Source: Halolactibacillus alkaliphilus | Lineage (GTDB): Bacteria; Bacillota; Bacilli; Bacillales; Amphibacillaceae | Assembly (NCBI RefSeq): GCF_900115465.1 | Contig: NZ_FOWN01000023.1 | Coordinates: 1 to 44,476, forward strand | Length of the DNA stretch: 44,476 nt | Reading direction: 5' to 3' | Shown here: positions 27,095 to 37,884 of the stretch, one piece after another | Layout of the letters: each line of letters starts with the position of its first letter | Position numbering within the stretch: the first letter of the stretch is position 1 | The notes under the pieces: generated by a model | Told to the model about the DNA's origin: nothing | The model's database searches: none | The model's input: only the letters and a program-made list of their open reading frames with translations | Translations under genes and position numbers: made by a program

Positions 27095-28453
27095 CGGTAA
27101 TACAATCGTAAATATTGAACCTTTGTCTACTTCACTGTGAACATCAATACGCCCTTGGTGCGCTTCAATAATATGTTTAGCAATCGATAAACCTAGACCG
27201 GTCCCACCGGTGTTTCGACTTCTCGCTTTATCGACACGATAGAAGCGTTCAAAAATTCTTGGAATAGATGCAGCATCAATACCCATTCCATTATCTGAGA
27301 CATCAACCTTAATATAACCTAACGCGTCAGTAATGCTAATCGTGACTATACCTTCGCTTGGTGTATAATTAATCGCATTATAGATCAAATTGAGTATGAC
27401 TTGTTTTAAACGATCATAATCTGCTAATAGTGTTAGGTTTGTATCGCCTTCAATTACTAGGCGAATGTCTTTCTCTTTTGCCTGAACTTTTGCCATTTCC
27501 ACAGACTCTTGTATTAAATGATCCATATTTACAGTTTGATAATTCAGTTGAAATGCAGATTTTTCAAGTTTTGAAAGATCTAGTAAGTCTTGAATCAATA
27601 ATTGGAGACGGTGACTTTCTTTGTAGATAATCGATAAAAAGCGCACTCTTAAATCTTTGTCTAAATCATCTTCAAGCATCGTTTCTGCGAAACCTTTGAT
27701 TGATGTGATTGGTGTTCTTAATTCATGCGATACATTAGCCACAAAGTCCTTGCGCATTTGCTCTAAGCGCTTAAATTCAGTCACATCATGGAAGACAAGT
27801 ACAGCTCCTCTTAAATCATGTGAACGATTAAAATAAGGCGCTCCAATAACTTCTAAGTGGTACGTAGTTAGATCTTTCGTTAGTGTCATTTCATTCTTAA
27901 TCGGCTGTTCATATAAAAATACTTCCTGGATCGTTTCGTGAATTTGTTCCTGGTCTAAAACGTCGTAATATAAAGCTTCTGTATATCGTTCGCGCTCAAG
28001 ACCAAATAAATCCACGAAGCGCTTATTTACTAAATGTACATAGCCTTGTTGATCAATCAACATAACCCCACTCGCCATATTTTCAATGACACTGTTAAGT
28101 TGCCGTGCATGCATTTTTTCTTGTCGATTTAAGTCTTGTAGGTGGCGAGCTAACTTGTTGATAGCCCCTTGTAAGCGTCCAGTATCAATATGATAGTCCT
28201 CGTATACGCGTACATTGTAATTCCCGTTCACGAGAGATTCAATCGTATGACTTAAATATCTTACTGGGCGAACATAATTTTTATACACTTGATAAAATAG
28301 TAAAATGATCGCAAAATACGCTCCTGTCAGTAAAAAGAAAACAATATACTGCTCACTCCCAGAGACTAAAGGTACAATGGCATAAACAAGCAAAACAAAT
28401 AATCCACTCACAGCCATCAATTGAGACAAAAAGAGACGACGGTTTGGTGTCAT
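27080..28453 (-). CDS. phoR: PhoR-type sensor histidine kinase lacking an extracytoplasmic domain
   Basis: Kinase partner of PhoP, expected to respond to phosphate limitation. The 457-residue protein is much shorter than B. subtilis PhoR (579). Two membrane helices (about 12-30 and 37-55) are joined by only a few residues, SGSEQ, so there is no extracytoplasmic sensor domain. Then follow a HAMP domain, a PAS domain (from about 120, with ENMASGVMLIDQQG), the HisKA domain with phospho-acceptor H243 in VSHELRTP, and the HATPase with N, G1 and G2 boxes (NLIYNAINYT, DNGMGI, GTGLGL). It overlaps phoP by four bases (ATGA). PhoR is the best name by context. Confidence 0.88.
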   Translation of the reverse strand: MTPNRRLFLSQLMAVSGLFVLLVYAIVPLVSGSEQYIVFFLLTGAYFAIILLFYQVYKNYVRPVRYLSHTIESLVNGNYNVRVYEDYHIDTGRLQGAINKLARHLQDLNRQEKMHARQLNSVIENMASGVMLIDQQGYVHLVNKRFVDLFGLERERYTEALYYDVLDQEQIHETIQEVFLYEQPIKNEMTLTKDLTTYHLEVIGAPYFNRSHDLRGAVLVFHDVTEFKRLEQMRKDFVANVSHELRTPITSIKGFAETMLEDDLDKDLRVRFLSIIYKESHRLQLLIQDLLDLSKLEKSAFQLNYQTVNMDHLIQESVEMAKVQAKEKDIRLVIEGDTNLTLLADYDRLKQVILNLIYNAINYTPSEGIVTISITDALGYIKVDVSDNGMGIDAASIPRIFERFYRVDKARSRNTGGTGLGLSIAKHIIEAHQGRIDVHSEVDKGSIFTIVLPKEQA

Positions 28454-29145
28454 ATTTTAGGTTCCTCCATTTTATAACCTAACCCTCGAACGGTTTTTAT
28501 ATAGATAGGTTGTTTAGTGTCGGGTTCGATTTTTTCACGTAAATGACTGATATGAACGTCAACGATACGCGTATCTCCGGCAAAATCATAATTCCACACA
28601 GCCGTCAGTAATTGATCACGTGATAAGACTTTCCCTTTATGTTTAGCGAGATAAAATAACAACTCAAATTCTTTTCGCGTAAACGTTAATGGTTCTCCCT
28701 CAAGCATCGCTTCATACTGTTCTGGATAAATAGTCAAGTTACCAAGGGACAAGTAGACGGATTCCTCTTCTTTAGGTTTATTAGTCCGACGTAAAATAGC
28801 TTTAATTCTTGCAACAACCTCTTTTGGACTAAACGGCTTTGTTAAATAATCATCCGCACCTAGCTCTAACCCTAGAATTTTATCAAATTCATCATCTTTT
28901 GCGGTTAGCATTAGAATAGGACTATCTATTTTTTCACGTCGTAACGCTTTAGTAACTTCCGTTCCCTCCATACCTGGTAACATTAAATCAAGCACAATAA
29001 GCTCATAGTCATGCTTCATCGCTTTGGCGAGCGCCTCAGTACCTGAGTATGCCACATCTGTTTTAAAACCCGCTTTTTCTATATGATATTGTAACAAGGT
29101 AACAATTGATTCTTCATCATCAACAATCAATATTTTTTTACTCAA
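28450..29145 (-). CDS. phoP: PhoP-type response regulator (OmpR family)
   Basis: DNA-binding regulator phosphorylated by PhoR. The 231 residues have a receiver domain with acidic pocket D9-D10, phospho-acceptor D53 in LIVLDLMLPG, T81-equivalent region LMLTAKD and K103-equivalent in YLTKPF, and a C-terminal winged helix with FTRKEFELLFYLAKHKG and the RGLGYKME wing. It precedes phoR with a four-base overlap. The upstream region holds a perfect palindrome and Pho-box-like repeats. Confidence 0.93.
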   Translation of the reverse strand: MSKKILIVDDEESIVTLLQYHIEKAGFKTDVAYSGTEALAKAMKHDYELIVLDLMLPGMEGTEVTKALRREKIDSPILMLTAKDDEFDKILGLELGADDYLTKPFSPKEVVARIKAILRRTNKPKEEESVYLSLGNLTIYPEQYEAMLEGEPLTFTRKEFELLFYLAKHKGKVLSRDQLLTAVWNYDFAGDTRIVDVHISHLREKIEPDTKQPIYIKTVRGLGYKMEEPKI

Positions 29146-29234
29146 CCTTCATACCTCCTTCACGTTTCGTTCACATTTATCATAGCCTGTTTAGTCAATA
29201 AATGAAAGTCAGACTATTAAAACAATCCGTTAAA

Positions 29235-29270
29235 TTTACTTTACAAAGTAAAGTTTATGTAAATTTTTGA
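29235..29270 (-). promoter_or_regulatory. Palindrome and Pho-box-like repeats upstream of phoP
   Basis: TTTACTTT and AAAGTAAA form a perfect 18-base palindrome (29235-29252) around AC. On the minus strand TTTACA and TTTACT occur 11 bases apart, partly inside it, resembling the TT(A/T)ACA repeats bound by PhoP dimers. Autoregulation by PhoP would be consistent, but another regulator could use the palindrome. Confidence 0.45.
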
Positions 29271-29368
29271 ATTCAAATGAAGATGAGTGATTATATAAGG
29301 ACATCTATTTTTTCTATTAATATATTTCTTTTTTAAACTGACCTGATTTTGATCCTTCTTTTACTAAC

Positions 29369-29409
29369 AAAAAAACGCATAATAACTAAAACACTAGTCA
29401 TTATGCGTT
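29369..29409 (-). terminator. icd terminator
   Basis: AACGCATAAT and ATTATGCGTT pair with a short extra inner stem (ACTA / TAGT); seven T follow on the minus strand. It begins 11 bases after the icd stop codon. Confidence 0.9.
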
Positions 29410-29419
29410 CGAACAAATA

Positions 29420-30691
29420 TTATGCCATATTACTAATTAAAGCATCAGCGAATTCGCTTGTTTTAACTTCTGTTGCACCGTCCATCAGGCGAGCAAAATC
29501 ATATGTTACCACCTTTGAACCAATTGTCCGATCCATTGCTTTAGTAATTAAGTCCGCTGCTTCATTCCATCCTAAGTGTTCTAACATTAATACACCTGAT
29601 AGAATAACAGATGATGGATTAACTTTATCTAGCCCTGCATATTTAGGTGCTGTACCGTGAGTCGCCTCAAAAATAGCATGACCTGTCTCATAGTTAATAT
29701 TGGCACCAGGAGCAATACCAATACCTCCTACCTGTGCTGCAAGTGCGTCTGAAATGTAGTCGCCATTTAAGTTCATCGTAGCAACCACATCAAACTCTTT
29801 GGGACGCGTTAAAATTTGTTGAAGGAAGATATCCGCAATCGCATCTTTAACAATAATTTTCCCAGCAGCCTCTGCTTCTTTTTGTGCACGATCGGCTGCT
29901 TCTTTTCCATCTTCTTCAACAATTTTGTCATACGTTGCCCAAGTAAAGACGTGCTCTTTAAATTCTGTATCGGCTAATTCATATCCCCAGTTTTTAAAGG
30001 CTCCTTCAGTAAACTTCATAATGTTACCTTTGTGGACGAGGGTGACACTCTTACGGCCTTCTTTAATCGCATAATCAATCGCTGCACGCACAATACGCTT
30101 TGTTCCTTCTTCTGAAACTGGCTTTACACCAAGACCAGAAGTTTCCGGGAAGCGAATATTTGTAACACCCATTTCATTTTGTAAGAAATCAATCACTTTT
30201 TTCACTTCATCAGAACCTTCGGCCCATTCGATCCCCGCATAAATGTCTTCTGTATTTTCACGGAAAATGACCATATCAGTATCTTCAGGACGCTTAACAG
30301 GTGATGGTACACCATCAAAATAACGCACCGGACGTAAGCAAGTAAATAAATCTAATTTTTGACGTAATGCGACGTTTAATGAGCGAATACCGCCACCAAT
30401 TGGTGTTGTAAGTGGCCCTTTGATCGCAATTTTATATTCACGAATGGCATCAAGTGTTGCTTCTGGAAGCCATTCACCTGTTTCATTAAAGGCTTTTTCA
30501 CCTGCTAATACTTCTTTCCAAACAATAGATTTTTTCCCATCATAAGCTTTTTGAACAGCAGCTTGTAATACGCGACTTGCAGCGTTCCAAATATCAGGAC
30601 CCGTTCCATCCCCTTCAATAAATGGGATAATAGCATGATTTGGTGTTATAACTTCCCCTTGTTCTACCGTAATTTTTTCACCTTGAGTCAT
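29420..30691 (-). CDS. icd: Isocitrate dehydrogenase, NADP-dependent
   Basis: TCA-cycle enzyme oxidising isocitrate to 2-oxoglutarate. The 423 residues have the isocitrate-binding [19 protein letters not shown] segment, the metal-binding DAIADIFLQ and NLNGDY ISD motif ([15 protein letters not shown]), and [11 protein letters not shown], whose lysine-tyrosine pair is the NADP-specificity signature of the E. coli-type enzyme. It starts 42 bases after citZ on the same strand. In B. subtilis mdh follows icd; here the terminator and phoP follow instead. Confidence 0.96.
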   Translation of the reverse strand: MTQGEKITVEQGEVITPNHAIIPFIEGDGTGPDIWNAASRVLQAAVQKAYDGKKSIVWKEVLAGEKAFNETGEWLPEATLDAIREYKIAIKGPLTTPIGGGIRSLNVALRQKLDLFTCLRPVRYFDGVPSPVKRPEDTDMVIFRENTEDIYAGIEWAEGSDEVKKVIDFLQNEMGVTNIRFPETSGLGVKPVSEEGTKRIVRAAIDYAIKEGRKSVTLVHKGNIMKFTEGAFKNWGYELADTEFKEHVFTWATYDKIVEEDGKEAADRAQKEAEAAGKIIVKDAIADIFLQQILTRPKEFDVVATMNLNGDYISDALAAQVGGIGIAPGANINYETGHAIFEATHGTAPKYAGLDKVNPSSVILSGVLMLEHLGWNEAADLITKAMDRTIGSKVVTYDFARLMDGATEVKTSEFADALISNMA

Positions 30692-30733
30692 CTAGATTTC
30701 CTCCTTGAGATTTTATATATAGGTAAACGTTTT

Positions 30734-31849
30734 TTAACGTTCATTCACAGGTTGATATGTTTGATTTTCTTTCCCTACGTATTCTGCACGCGGACGAATC
30801 AATCGATTATTGGCATATTGCTCAAGCATGTGCGCCACCCACCCTGATGTTCTGCTCATCGCAAAAATAGGTGTAAATAAATCATGTGGAATGCCTAGTG
30901 CATGATACATTGACGCTGAATAAAAGTCAACGTTCGCTGGCAATCCTTTTTCTTCTTTTACAAAAGCTTCAATCTTTTCAGACATTTCATACCACTCTGG
31001 CATTCCTTTTAGTTGCGTAATTTGTTTAGACATGTTTTTTAAATGTTTTGCCCGAGGATCGCCTTGTTTATAGACACGATGTCCCATCCCCATAATCTTC
31101 TCTTTATTGGCCATTTTTTCTTTCACATACGGAATGGCAGACTCTACCTCTTTAATATCCATCAACATCTTAATGACTTGTTCATTAGCACCACCATGCA
31201 GTGGTCCTTTTAGTGCACTAATGGCCGCTGTAAGGCCTGAGTATAAGTCTGACAAAGTAGCGACACAAACACGCGCAGTGAATGTAGAGGCATTAAGCTC
31301 GTGGTCTGCGTGAAGCACTAACGCCTTATTAAACGCTTCACTTTCAAGAGGCTCTACTTCATTTCCGTGTAACATGTACAAAAAGTTCTCAGCATAGCTA
31401 AGGTTTGACATTGGTTTTACGAGCGGCTGATTGTTTCTTAATCGATTAAACGATGTAATAATCATGGCTAACTTCGCCTGTATTCTAATAGCACGATTTA
31501 TGTTCGCTACCGTATCTTCAGGGTCATGTATTGAATCATATAAACTAAGTAACGATACCGCTGTTCTTAGCACATCCATCGGATGCGCTTCATCGACAAC
31601 CATATAACGAAGCTGTTCAATAAATGATGACTCTAATGTCATCTCTTCAAAAAGTTGCGTCTTTAATTTATGTAATTCCTCTTCACTTGGCAACTGTTTA
31701 TGCCATAGTAAATAGATGACCTCTTCAAAAGTCGCAAAATCTGCTAAATCATCAATATTATAGCCTACATAACTCAATTTACCTTCTTCAATTGAGGTAA
31801 TATCTGTTTCGGCAACGATGATACCTTCTAATCCTTTAGATGTCGACAT
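30734..31849 (-). CDS. citZ: Citrate synthase
   Basis: Condenses acetyl-CoA and oxaloacetate, opening the TCA cycle. The 371-residue Gram-positive type protein carries the active-site histidines in GPLHGGANE and GMGHRVYKQGDPRA and the catalytic aspartate region NVDFYSASMYHALGIP. GGGGAGGA precedes the ATG at 31849. It is between the DUF441 gene (20 bases upstream) and icd, and all three probably share a transcript. Confidence 0.96.
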   Translation of the reverse strand: MSTSKGLEGIIVAETDITSIEEGKLSYVGYNIDDLADFATFEEVIYLLWHKQLPSEEELHKLKTQLFEEMTLESSFIEQLRYMVVDEAHPMDVLRTAVSLLSLYDSIHDPEDTVANINRAIRIQAKLAMIITSFNRLRNNQPLVKPMSNLSYAENFLYMLHGNEVEPLESEAFNKALVLHADHELNASTFTARVCVATLSDLYSGLTAAISALKGPLHGGANEQVIKMLMDIKEVESAIPYVKEKMANKEKIMGMGHRVYKQGDPRAKHLKNMSKQITQLKGMPEWYEMSEKIEAFVKEEKGLPANVDFYSASMYHALGIPHDLFTPIFAMSRTSGWVAHMLEQYANNRLIRPRAEYVGKENQTYQPVNER

Positions 31850-31869
31850 TACATATCCTCCCCTGTCTG

Positions 31870-32340
31870 TTAAAGTAATTTCATGACATAATCAACGATG
31901 TTCATTATCATATAAGCAATGCCTGCACCAATCAATGGTCCCACCGCAACCCCTTGTAAAAATACTACGGCTAATATCGTTCCCATGACGAGTGCTGTCG
32001 TTAAATGCGGATCGTTGGCTAGTAAACCAAGTCCTCCTCTTGCCACAATAGAAACAAATAAACCTGATCCTAAAGCAATCCAACCATAATAGTTCCTTAT
32101 ACTTTCTAGTAGCTCGGTAAACCCTATCTCACCTGTGGCAATAGGAATGAGTACAGATAAAGTGATGATGGTAACACCAATACTCATCCCTCGCTCTTGA
32201 ATAAAAGGAAACAATTTCGCATCAAATTTAAACAATTGAAGACCTAATAAAATATAAACAGATATGATAATGGATTGGTTTTTACCAAAATAACCGAGTA
32301 ATAGTAATATGATTAAAAATAATGTTGATTGATTAAACAT
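31870..32340 (-). CDS. DUF441 membrane protein (YtwI-like)
   Basis: Integral membrane protein of unknown function, a regular neighbour of citZ in Bacillaceae. The 156 residues contain four to five hydrophobic helices (about 6-25, 28-40, 55-75, 85-100 and 115-148), with GYFGKNQS and ARGGLGLLANDP typical of the family. The ATG at 32338-32340 with GAGGGA upstream gives the usual length; an upstream extension of 58 codons is in A+T-rich, non-conserved sequence and is rejected. Confidence 0.87.
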   Translation of the reverse strand: MFNQSTLFLIILLLLGYFGKNQSIIISVYILLGLQLFKFDAKLFPFIQERGMSIGVTIITLSVLIPIATGEIGFTELLESIRNYYGWIALGSGLFVSIVARGGLGLLANDPHLTTALVMGTILAVVFLQGVAVGPLIGAGIAYMIMNIVDYVMKLL

Positions 32341-32420
32341 AACTTCCCTCAATCTCCCTGTTCGCCATTTGCTCTTAATTAATATGAATCGATAACATAT
32401 TAAGATGCATTTCCCGAATA

Positions 32421-32449
32421 ATCTTAACATAAATCGTATAAAAAATACA
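32421..32449 (-). promoter_or_regulatory. Possible promoter for DUF441-citZ-icd
   Basis: TAAGAT (32421-32426) with an upstream TG, read on the minus strand, forms an extended -10 box. The -35 equivalent TGTATT (32444-32449) is poor. It lies in the 218-base gap between fxsA and the DUF441 gene. Confidence 0.35.
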
Positions 32450-32558
32450 GTCTTCAAGCATGAATTCATTTGAATATAACGAAATATCTGAATCTTCACT
32501 CTGGAAAAATACACATGTTATGCATATTTTATATTGACATTATCAATCGATAAACATA

Positions 32559-32954
32559 TTAAAAGCGACGAAAAGTCATAACTTGACCGTTTTGTACCAT
32601 TTGTTCTATTTGATGCTTAAGTATTCTCTTTAACGGGCCTCTTGTTATTGGCAAGAGAAGACTAAAACCGATCGTATCGGTAATAAAGCCTGGCGTAAGA
32701 AGTAATAGCCCACCAACTAGAATACATATTCCATCAAAAATTTGCTCACCAGGCATATGACCAACTTGCATCCGCATATTGGCACGTTGCAATGTCTCTG
32801 TTCCCTGTTGTTTAGCAAGAATGGCACCGATAAAACCCGTAAATAAAATAAACCCAAAAACAGACCAACCACCGATGATTGAACCTGCCCATAAAATCAC
32901 ACCAAGCTCAAGTGCGGGCATGATCATAATCGTTAACACAAGCCACTTCCACAT
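32559..32954 (-). CDS. fxsA: FxsA family membrane protein
   Basis: Small membrane protein first known in E. coli for relieving F-plasmid exclusion of phage T7; its cellular role in Bacillus is unclear. The 131 residues have the family pattern: an N-terminal helix (about 5-20, MPALELGVILWAG), a second helix with GFIGAILAK, a third with VGGLLLLTPGFITDTIGF, and a basic cytoplasmic tail. It is downstream of pyk, as in B. subtilis. Confidence 0.9.
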   Translation of the reverse strand: MWKWLVLTIMIMPALELGVILWAGSIIGGWSVFGFILFTGFIGAILAKQQGTETLQRANMRMQVGHMPGEQIFDGICILVGGLLLLTPGFITDTIGFSLLLPITRGPLKRILKHQIEQMVQNGQVMTFRRF

Positions 32955-33013
32955 AGTATCTTACCTCTCTTAATCAAAATAACTTCACAACTTCTCGATT
33001 TTCATTATATGTG

Positions 33014-33041
33014 AAAAAAAGAAGAGACCGAAGTCTCCTCT
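33014..33041 (-). terminator. pfkA-pyk terminator
   Basis: On the minus strand AAGAGGAGAC and GTCTCTTCTT pair (one mismatch) over a stable TTCG tetraloop, followed by a run of seven T. Confidence 0.9.
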
Positions 33042-33073
33042 TATTATAACAAAGATATAGGTTATTTGGCGAA

Positions 33074-34837
33074 TTATAGAATGCTTGCGCGCCCTGCGTA
33101 AATATCGCCTTTTTTAGCATCAATGGTAATTTCTTTTCCTTCTTCAATAACTTCCATTGCATTGTCAACACCAACAATAACTGGAATTGCAAGATCAAGA
33201 CCTACAACAGCAGCATGTGAAGTTAAACCACCCTCAACAGTAATAATGGCACTTACTTTTTCAAGTGCAGGCATCATATCTTTATCTGTACCTAAAGTAA
33301 CCAAGATGTCGCCTACTTTTGCTTTTTCGTTTGCTTCTTGTGCGTTTTTAGCAAACACAGCACGGCCGATTGTTGAACCTTTACCTACACCTTGGCCATG
33401 TGTTAATACATCTCCAATGATGTGTACTTTCATCATGTTTGTTGTTCCGCGTTCACCAACAGGTACACCTGCTGTAATAATAACACGGTCACCACGATGG
33501 AATTTCTCTGTTTCAAGACCACGTTCAATCGCAAGATCTAACACTTCATCAGTTGTATAAGCAAATTCACCTGTAATGGCATTAACACCCCATGAAAGAG
33601 CTAAACGACGGCTTACTTTTTCATCAAAAGTAACGGCAACGATTGGCGCTTTAGGACGGTACTTAGAAATCATGCGCGCTGTTTGACCACTGTTTGTCGG
33701 CGTAAGAATCGCATCAACATCAAGATTCATTGCTGTATGGTTAACAGACTGACTGATCGCATCTGTCATTGTCATTTCACTTGTTTTAGAACGACGGTCT
33801 AAGATGGCTTTGTGATCCAATACTGATTCTGTTTTAAGGGCAATGCGGTGCATTGTTTGAACAGCCTCAACAGGGTAATCACCCGCAGCAGTTTCACCTG
33901 AAAGCATAATGGCATCTGTGCCATCAAAGATAGCGTTGGCAACGTCAGATGCTTCAGCACGCGTTGGGCGTGGGTTACGTTGCATAGAGTCTAACATCTG
34001 TGTTGCTGTAATAACTGGCTTACCTGCAATGTTACATTTTTGAATCATATCTTTTTGCACAACTGGCACATCTTCTGGTGGAATTTCAACACCTAAATCC
34101 CCACGTGCAACCATTAAACCGTCAGCTACTTGAAGAATCGCGTCTAAGTTATCGACACCTTCTTGGTTTTCGATTTTAGGGATAATGTGAATATCTTTAC
34201 CACCGTTGTTATCTAAGTGATCACGAATCATTAACACGTCAGATGCGCGACGGATAAATGATGCCGCAACAAAATCAACGCCTTGTTCAATACCGAACAA
34301 AATGTCTTGCGCGTCTTTTTCAGTCATACCTGGTAAGTTGACACTTACATTTGGTACGTTTACACCTTTTTTATTTTTAAGTAAACCTGAGTTTAAAGCT
34401 TTTGTTTTTAATTCTTTTTGATCTTCAAGAATTTCAACAACTTCAAGTTCGATAAGGCCATCATCTAGTAAGATTTTTGAACCAACATGTACGTCGTTAA
34501 TTAATTCTGGATAAGTAACGGCAAATTTGTCAGTTGTCCCTAGGAAATCTTCGTCCATTGTGATGTTAATGAATTGATTTTTGACGATGTCTACCTGACC
34601 GTCTTTCATCGTACCTGTACGGATTTCTGGTCCCTTCGTATCTAAAAGAATTGCAACAGTTTTACCTAATTTAGCTGCTGCCTCTCTAATATTTTTAATA
34701 CGAGCACCATGCTCATCAAAATCACCGTGTGAAAAATTCAGACGTGCAACGTTCATTCCCGCTTCGATTAACTGTTCTAACTTTTCAGTTGATTCTGAAG
34801 CTGGTCCAATTGTACAAACAATTTTAGTTCTTCTCAT
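33074..34837 (-). CDS. pyk: Pyruvate kinase with C-terminal PEP-utilizer domain
   Basis: Last glycolytic enzyme, transferring phosphate from phosphoenolpyruvate to ADP. The 587 residues include the N-terminal TIM barrel ([31 protein letters not shown]), the regulatory C domain, and the extra 110-residue C-terminal domain found in Bacillus-type enzymes, with the mobile-domain motif [11 protein letters not shown]. It begins 48 bases after pfkA, the conserved glycolytic pair. Confidence 0.97.
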   Translation of the reverse strand: MRRTKIVCTIGPASESTEKLEQLIEAGMNVARLNFSHGDFDEHGARIKNIREAAAKLGKTVAILLDTKGPEIRTGTMKDGQVDIVKNQFINITMDEDFLGTTDKFAVTYPELINDVHVGSKILLDDGLIELEVVEILEDQKELKTKALNSGLLKNKKGVNVPNVSVNLPGMTEKDAQDILFGIEQGVDFVAASFIRRASDVLMIRDHLDNNGGKDIHIIPKIENQEGVDNLDAILQVADGLMVARGDLGVEIPPEDVPVVQKDMIQKCNIAGKPVITATQMLDSMQRNPRPTRAEASDVANAIFDGTDAIMLSGETAAGDYPVEAVQTMHRIALKTESVLDHKAILDRRSKTSEMTMTDAISQSVNHTAMNLDVDAILTPTNSGQTARMISKYRPKAPIVAVTFDEKVSRRLALSWGVNAITGEFAYTTDEVLDLAIERGLETEKFHRGDRVIITAGVPVGERGTTNMMKVHIIGDVLTHGQGVGKGSTIGRAVFAKNAQEANEKAKVGDILVTLGTDKDMMPALEKVSAIITVEGGLTSHAAVVGLDLAIPVIVGVDNAMEVIEEGKEITIDAKKGDIYAGRASIL

Positions 34838-34885
34838 TTGATAAATTCCTCCTTGAAATTTTACAACACATTTATCTATTTATAT

Positions 34886-35854
<969 letters not shown>

Positions 35855-35887
35855 TCAATTAGCTTCTTTCTCTTTTAAAACTCACTC

Positions 35888-35916
35888 ATTATAACATACA
35901 TTATCGATGAATGTAA
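35888..35916 (-). promoter_or_regulatory. pfkA-pyk promoter
   Basis: TTACAT (35911-35916) and TATAAT (35888-35893) on the minus strand have a 17-base spacer, with TG just before the -10 box. It lies 42 bases upstream of the pfkA start. Confidence 0.7.
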
Positions 35917-35953
35917 TTTCATCTATGATTATACATGAAAGCCGACAAAATCT

Positions 35954-35981
35954 CACCCCTAAATCAAGAGAATTAGGGGTG
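35954..35981 (-). terminator. Hairpin after accA
   Basis: CACCCCTAA and TTAGGGGTG form a nine-base-pair stem in the accA-pfkA gap. The T-run is better on the plus strand than on the minus strand, so it is a weak terminator of the accDA transcript at most. Confidence 0.6.
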
Positions 35982-36053
35982 TTTTCAAGATAATTTAATA
36001 TTTTAACTAAGTTTTAAGATTTTTTCATACTTTTTGCCATACACTTACGATTT

Positions 36054-37007
36054 TTATTCGATAACTCCTCCTAATTTCTTGTATTTACTCCATCTTAATT
36101 CCGGTAACTGTTCTGCGGGAATTTTAGCTAAATACTGCATCGTTTTTTCTAAGTAAGCATCCAGATATGCAACTTGCATTGTGACATCTCTATGGGCCCC
36201 ACCTCTTACTTCAGGGATAATTTCATCAATAATTCCAAGCTTTTTTAGGTCTTTCGCTGTAATCTTTAAAGATTCTGCTGCTTGTTCAGCTTTCGTTGCA
36301 TCTTTCCATAAGATACTAGCCGCACCTTCTGGCGAAATAACAGAATACGTCGCATTTTCTAGCATATGCACTTGATCAGCCAACCCAATACCTAAAGCAC
36401 CACCACTGCCACCTTCTCCGATGACAATCGCAATAATCGGTACTGTTAAGTGTGCCATTTCCATTAAATTTCGAGCAATTGCTTCACCTTGACCTCGTTC
36501 TTCTGCGCCTTTACCTGGATGCGCCCCCTTTGTATCAATCAAGCTAATGATTGGACGATTAAATTTTTCTGCTAACTTCATTTGACGTAAAGCTTTTCGA
36601 TAACCTTCAGGATGCGGACTGGCAAAATTTCTATATAAATTTTCTTTTGTGTTCTTCCCGCGTTGCTGGGCAACAATCGTTACAGGCACATCTTTATATT
36701 TAGCTATGCCTGTAATAATCGCCGGATCATCTCGGAACAATCGATCACCATGTAGTTCAATAAAGCCAGTAAATAAGCGATCGATATAATCAAGTGCTGT
36801 AGGTCTTTCTGGATGTCTCGCTATCTGAACGCGATCCCAAATAGATAAATGATCATAAACATCTTGCTCTAAACGTTCCAGTCTTTGTTCCATCGTTTTA
36901 ATTTCATCATCTAGTGTTAAATCATTCTCTTCTGCCAGCTTTTTTAGTTCTTTTATTTTATCTTTTAACTCTACAATAGGTTTTTCGAATGCCAATGCTT
37001 GTCTCAC
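36054..37007 (-). CDS. accA: Acetyl-CoA carboxylase carboxyltransferase alpha subunit
   Basis: With AccD it transfers carboxyl from biotin carrier protein to acetyl-CoA, the first step of fatty acid synthesis. The 317 residues have the coiled N-terminal segment, [35 protein letters not shown], the [19 protein letters not shown] oxyanion region, and [12 protein letters not shown]. It starts at a GTG (37005-37007) whose G is the last base of the accD stop codon, indicating translational coupling. It is the last gene of the malic enzyme-regulator-accD-accA unit. Confidence 0.96.
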   Translation of the reverse strand: MRQALAFEKPIVELKDKIKELKKLAEENDLTLDDEIKTMEQRLERLEQDVYDHLSIWDRVQIARHPERPTALDYIDRLFTGFIELHGDRLFRDDPAIITGIAKYKDVPVTIVAQQRGKNTKENLYRNFASPHPEGYRKALRQMKLAEKFNRPIISLIDTKGAHPGKGAEERGQGEAIARNLMEMAHLTVPIIAIVIGEGGSGGALGIGLADQVHMLENATYSVISPEGAASILWKDATKAEQAAESLKITAKDLKKLGIIDEIIPEVRGGAHRDVTMQVAYLDAYLEKTMQYLAKIPAEQLPELRWSKYKKLGGVIE

Positions 37008-37870
37008 TATCTCTCACGCCCTTTCACTTGGTGCATGTCAAGGACAGTTGTTAATACCGTCTTTAGTTCATGGCGGTGTATCACTTTATCCACTTGACCA
37101 TGTTCAAGTTGAAACTCCGCTGTTTGAAAATCTTCTGGCAACTTCTCGCGGATTGTTTGCTCAATAATGCGTCGTCCCGCAAAACCAATCAATGCTTTCG
37201 GTTCAGCAAAATGATAATCACCAATCGAAGCAAAACTTGCGGTTACACCGCCCGTTGTTGGATGAGTAAATACATTAATTAAACAACCACCACTTCGACT
37301 GAAGCGATCAACGGCCATTGACGTCTTTGCCATCTGCATCAAACTAATCATTCCTTCTTGCATGCGAGCACCGCCTGAGGCAGTAAAGATAATAACAGGC
37401 AATTGCTCAACACGAGCATTTTCAAGCGTACGTGTGATTTTTTCACCAACAACGGCGCCCATACTCGCCATTCGGAAGAAAGGATCCATCACGACGATCG
37501 CTGTCTGGAAACCGTTAATGGTTCCTTTACCTGTGACAACCGCATCCTTTAAACCCGTTTTTTGTTGATCTTTTTTTAATTTCTCTTGGTAGTCGGGGAA
37601 GTTTAGTGGATTTGTTGTCTCCATCTGTTGATCCCATTCGATGAATGTATTGTCATCTAGTAATGACTGAATCCGTTCATATGCCGTTAATCTATGATGT
37701 GTCCCACAATTCGGGCATACTTTTAACTGTTGAGACCATTCTTTTTCGTAAAAAATCTTTCCGCATGAGCTACACTTTTCTACAAGTCCTTCTGGAATAT
37801 CTTGCTTTGCTTTTTCTGTTGGAATTGACGCATACTTTTTCTTTTTATGAAAGATATTCTTAAACTGCAT
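37007..37870 (-). CDS. accD: Acetyl-CoA carboxylase carboxyltransferase beta subunit
   Basis: Partner of AccA in the carboxyltransferase. The 287 residues have an N-terminal zinc ribbon (CSSC ... CPNC, about residues 34-56), then the crotonase-like fold with [29 protein letters not shown] and [11 protein letters not shown]. The ATG at 37868-37870 is used, six bases after GGGGGAG; an adjacent TTG is possible. Stop codon overlaps the accA start by one base. Confidence 0.96.
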   Translation of the reverse strand: MQFKNIFHKKKKYASIPTEKAKQDIPEGLVEKCSSCGKIFYEKEWSQQLKVCPNCGTHHRLTAYERIQSLLDDNTFIEWDQQMETTNPLNFPDYQEKLKKDQQKTGLKDAVVTGKGTINGFQTAIVVMDPFFRMASMGAVVGEKITRTLENARVEQLPVIIFTASGGARMQEGMISLMQMAKTSMAVDRFSRSGGCLINVFTHPTTGGVTASFASIGDYHFAEPKALIGFAGRRIIEQTIREKLPEDFQTAEFQLEHGQVDKVIHRHELKTVLTTVLDMHQVKGRER

Positions 37871-37884
37871 CAATGACTCCCCCT

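Noticed and set aside
32341-32514. N-terminal extension of the DUF441 protein
   Set aside because: The extension is A+T-rich and not conserved, contains the candidate promoter, and the internal ATG has a good ribosome-binding site.
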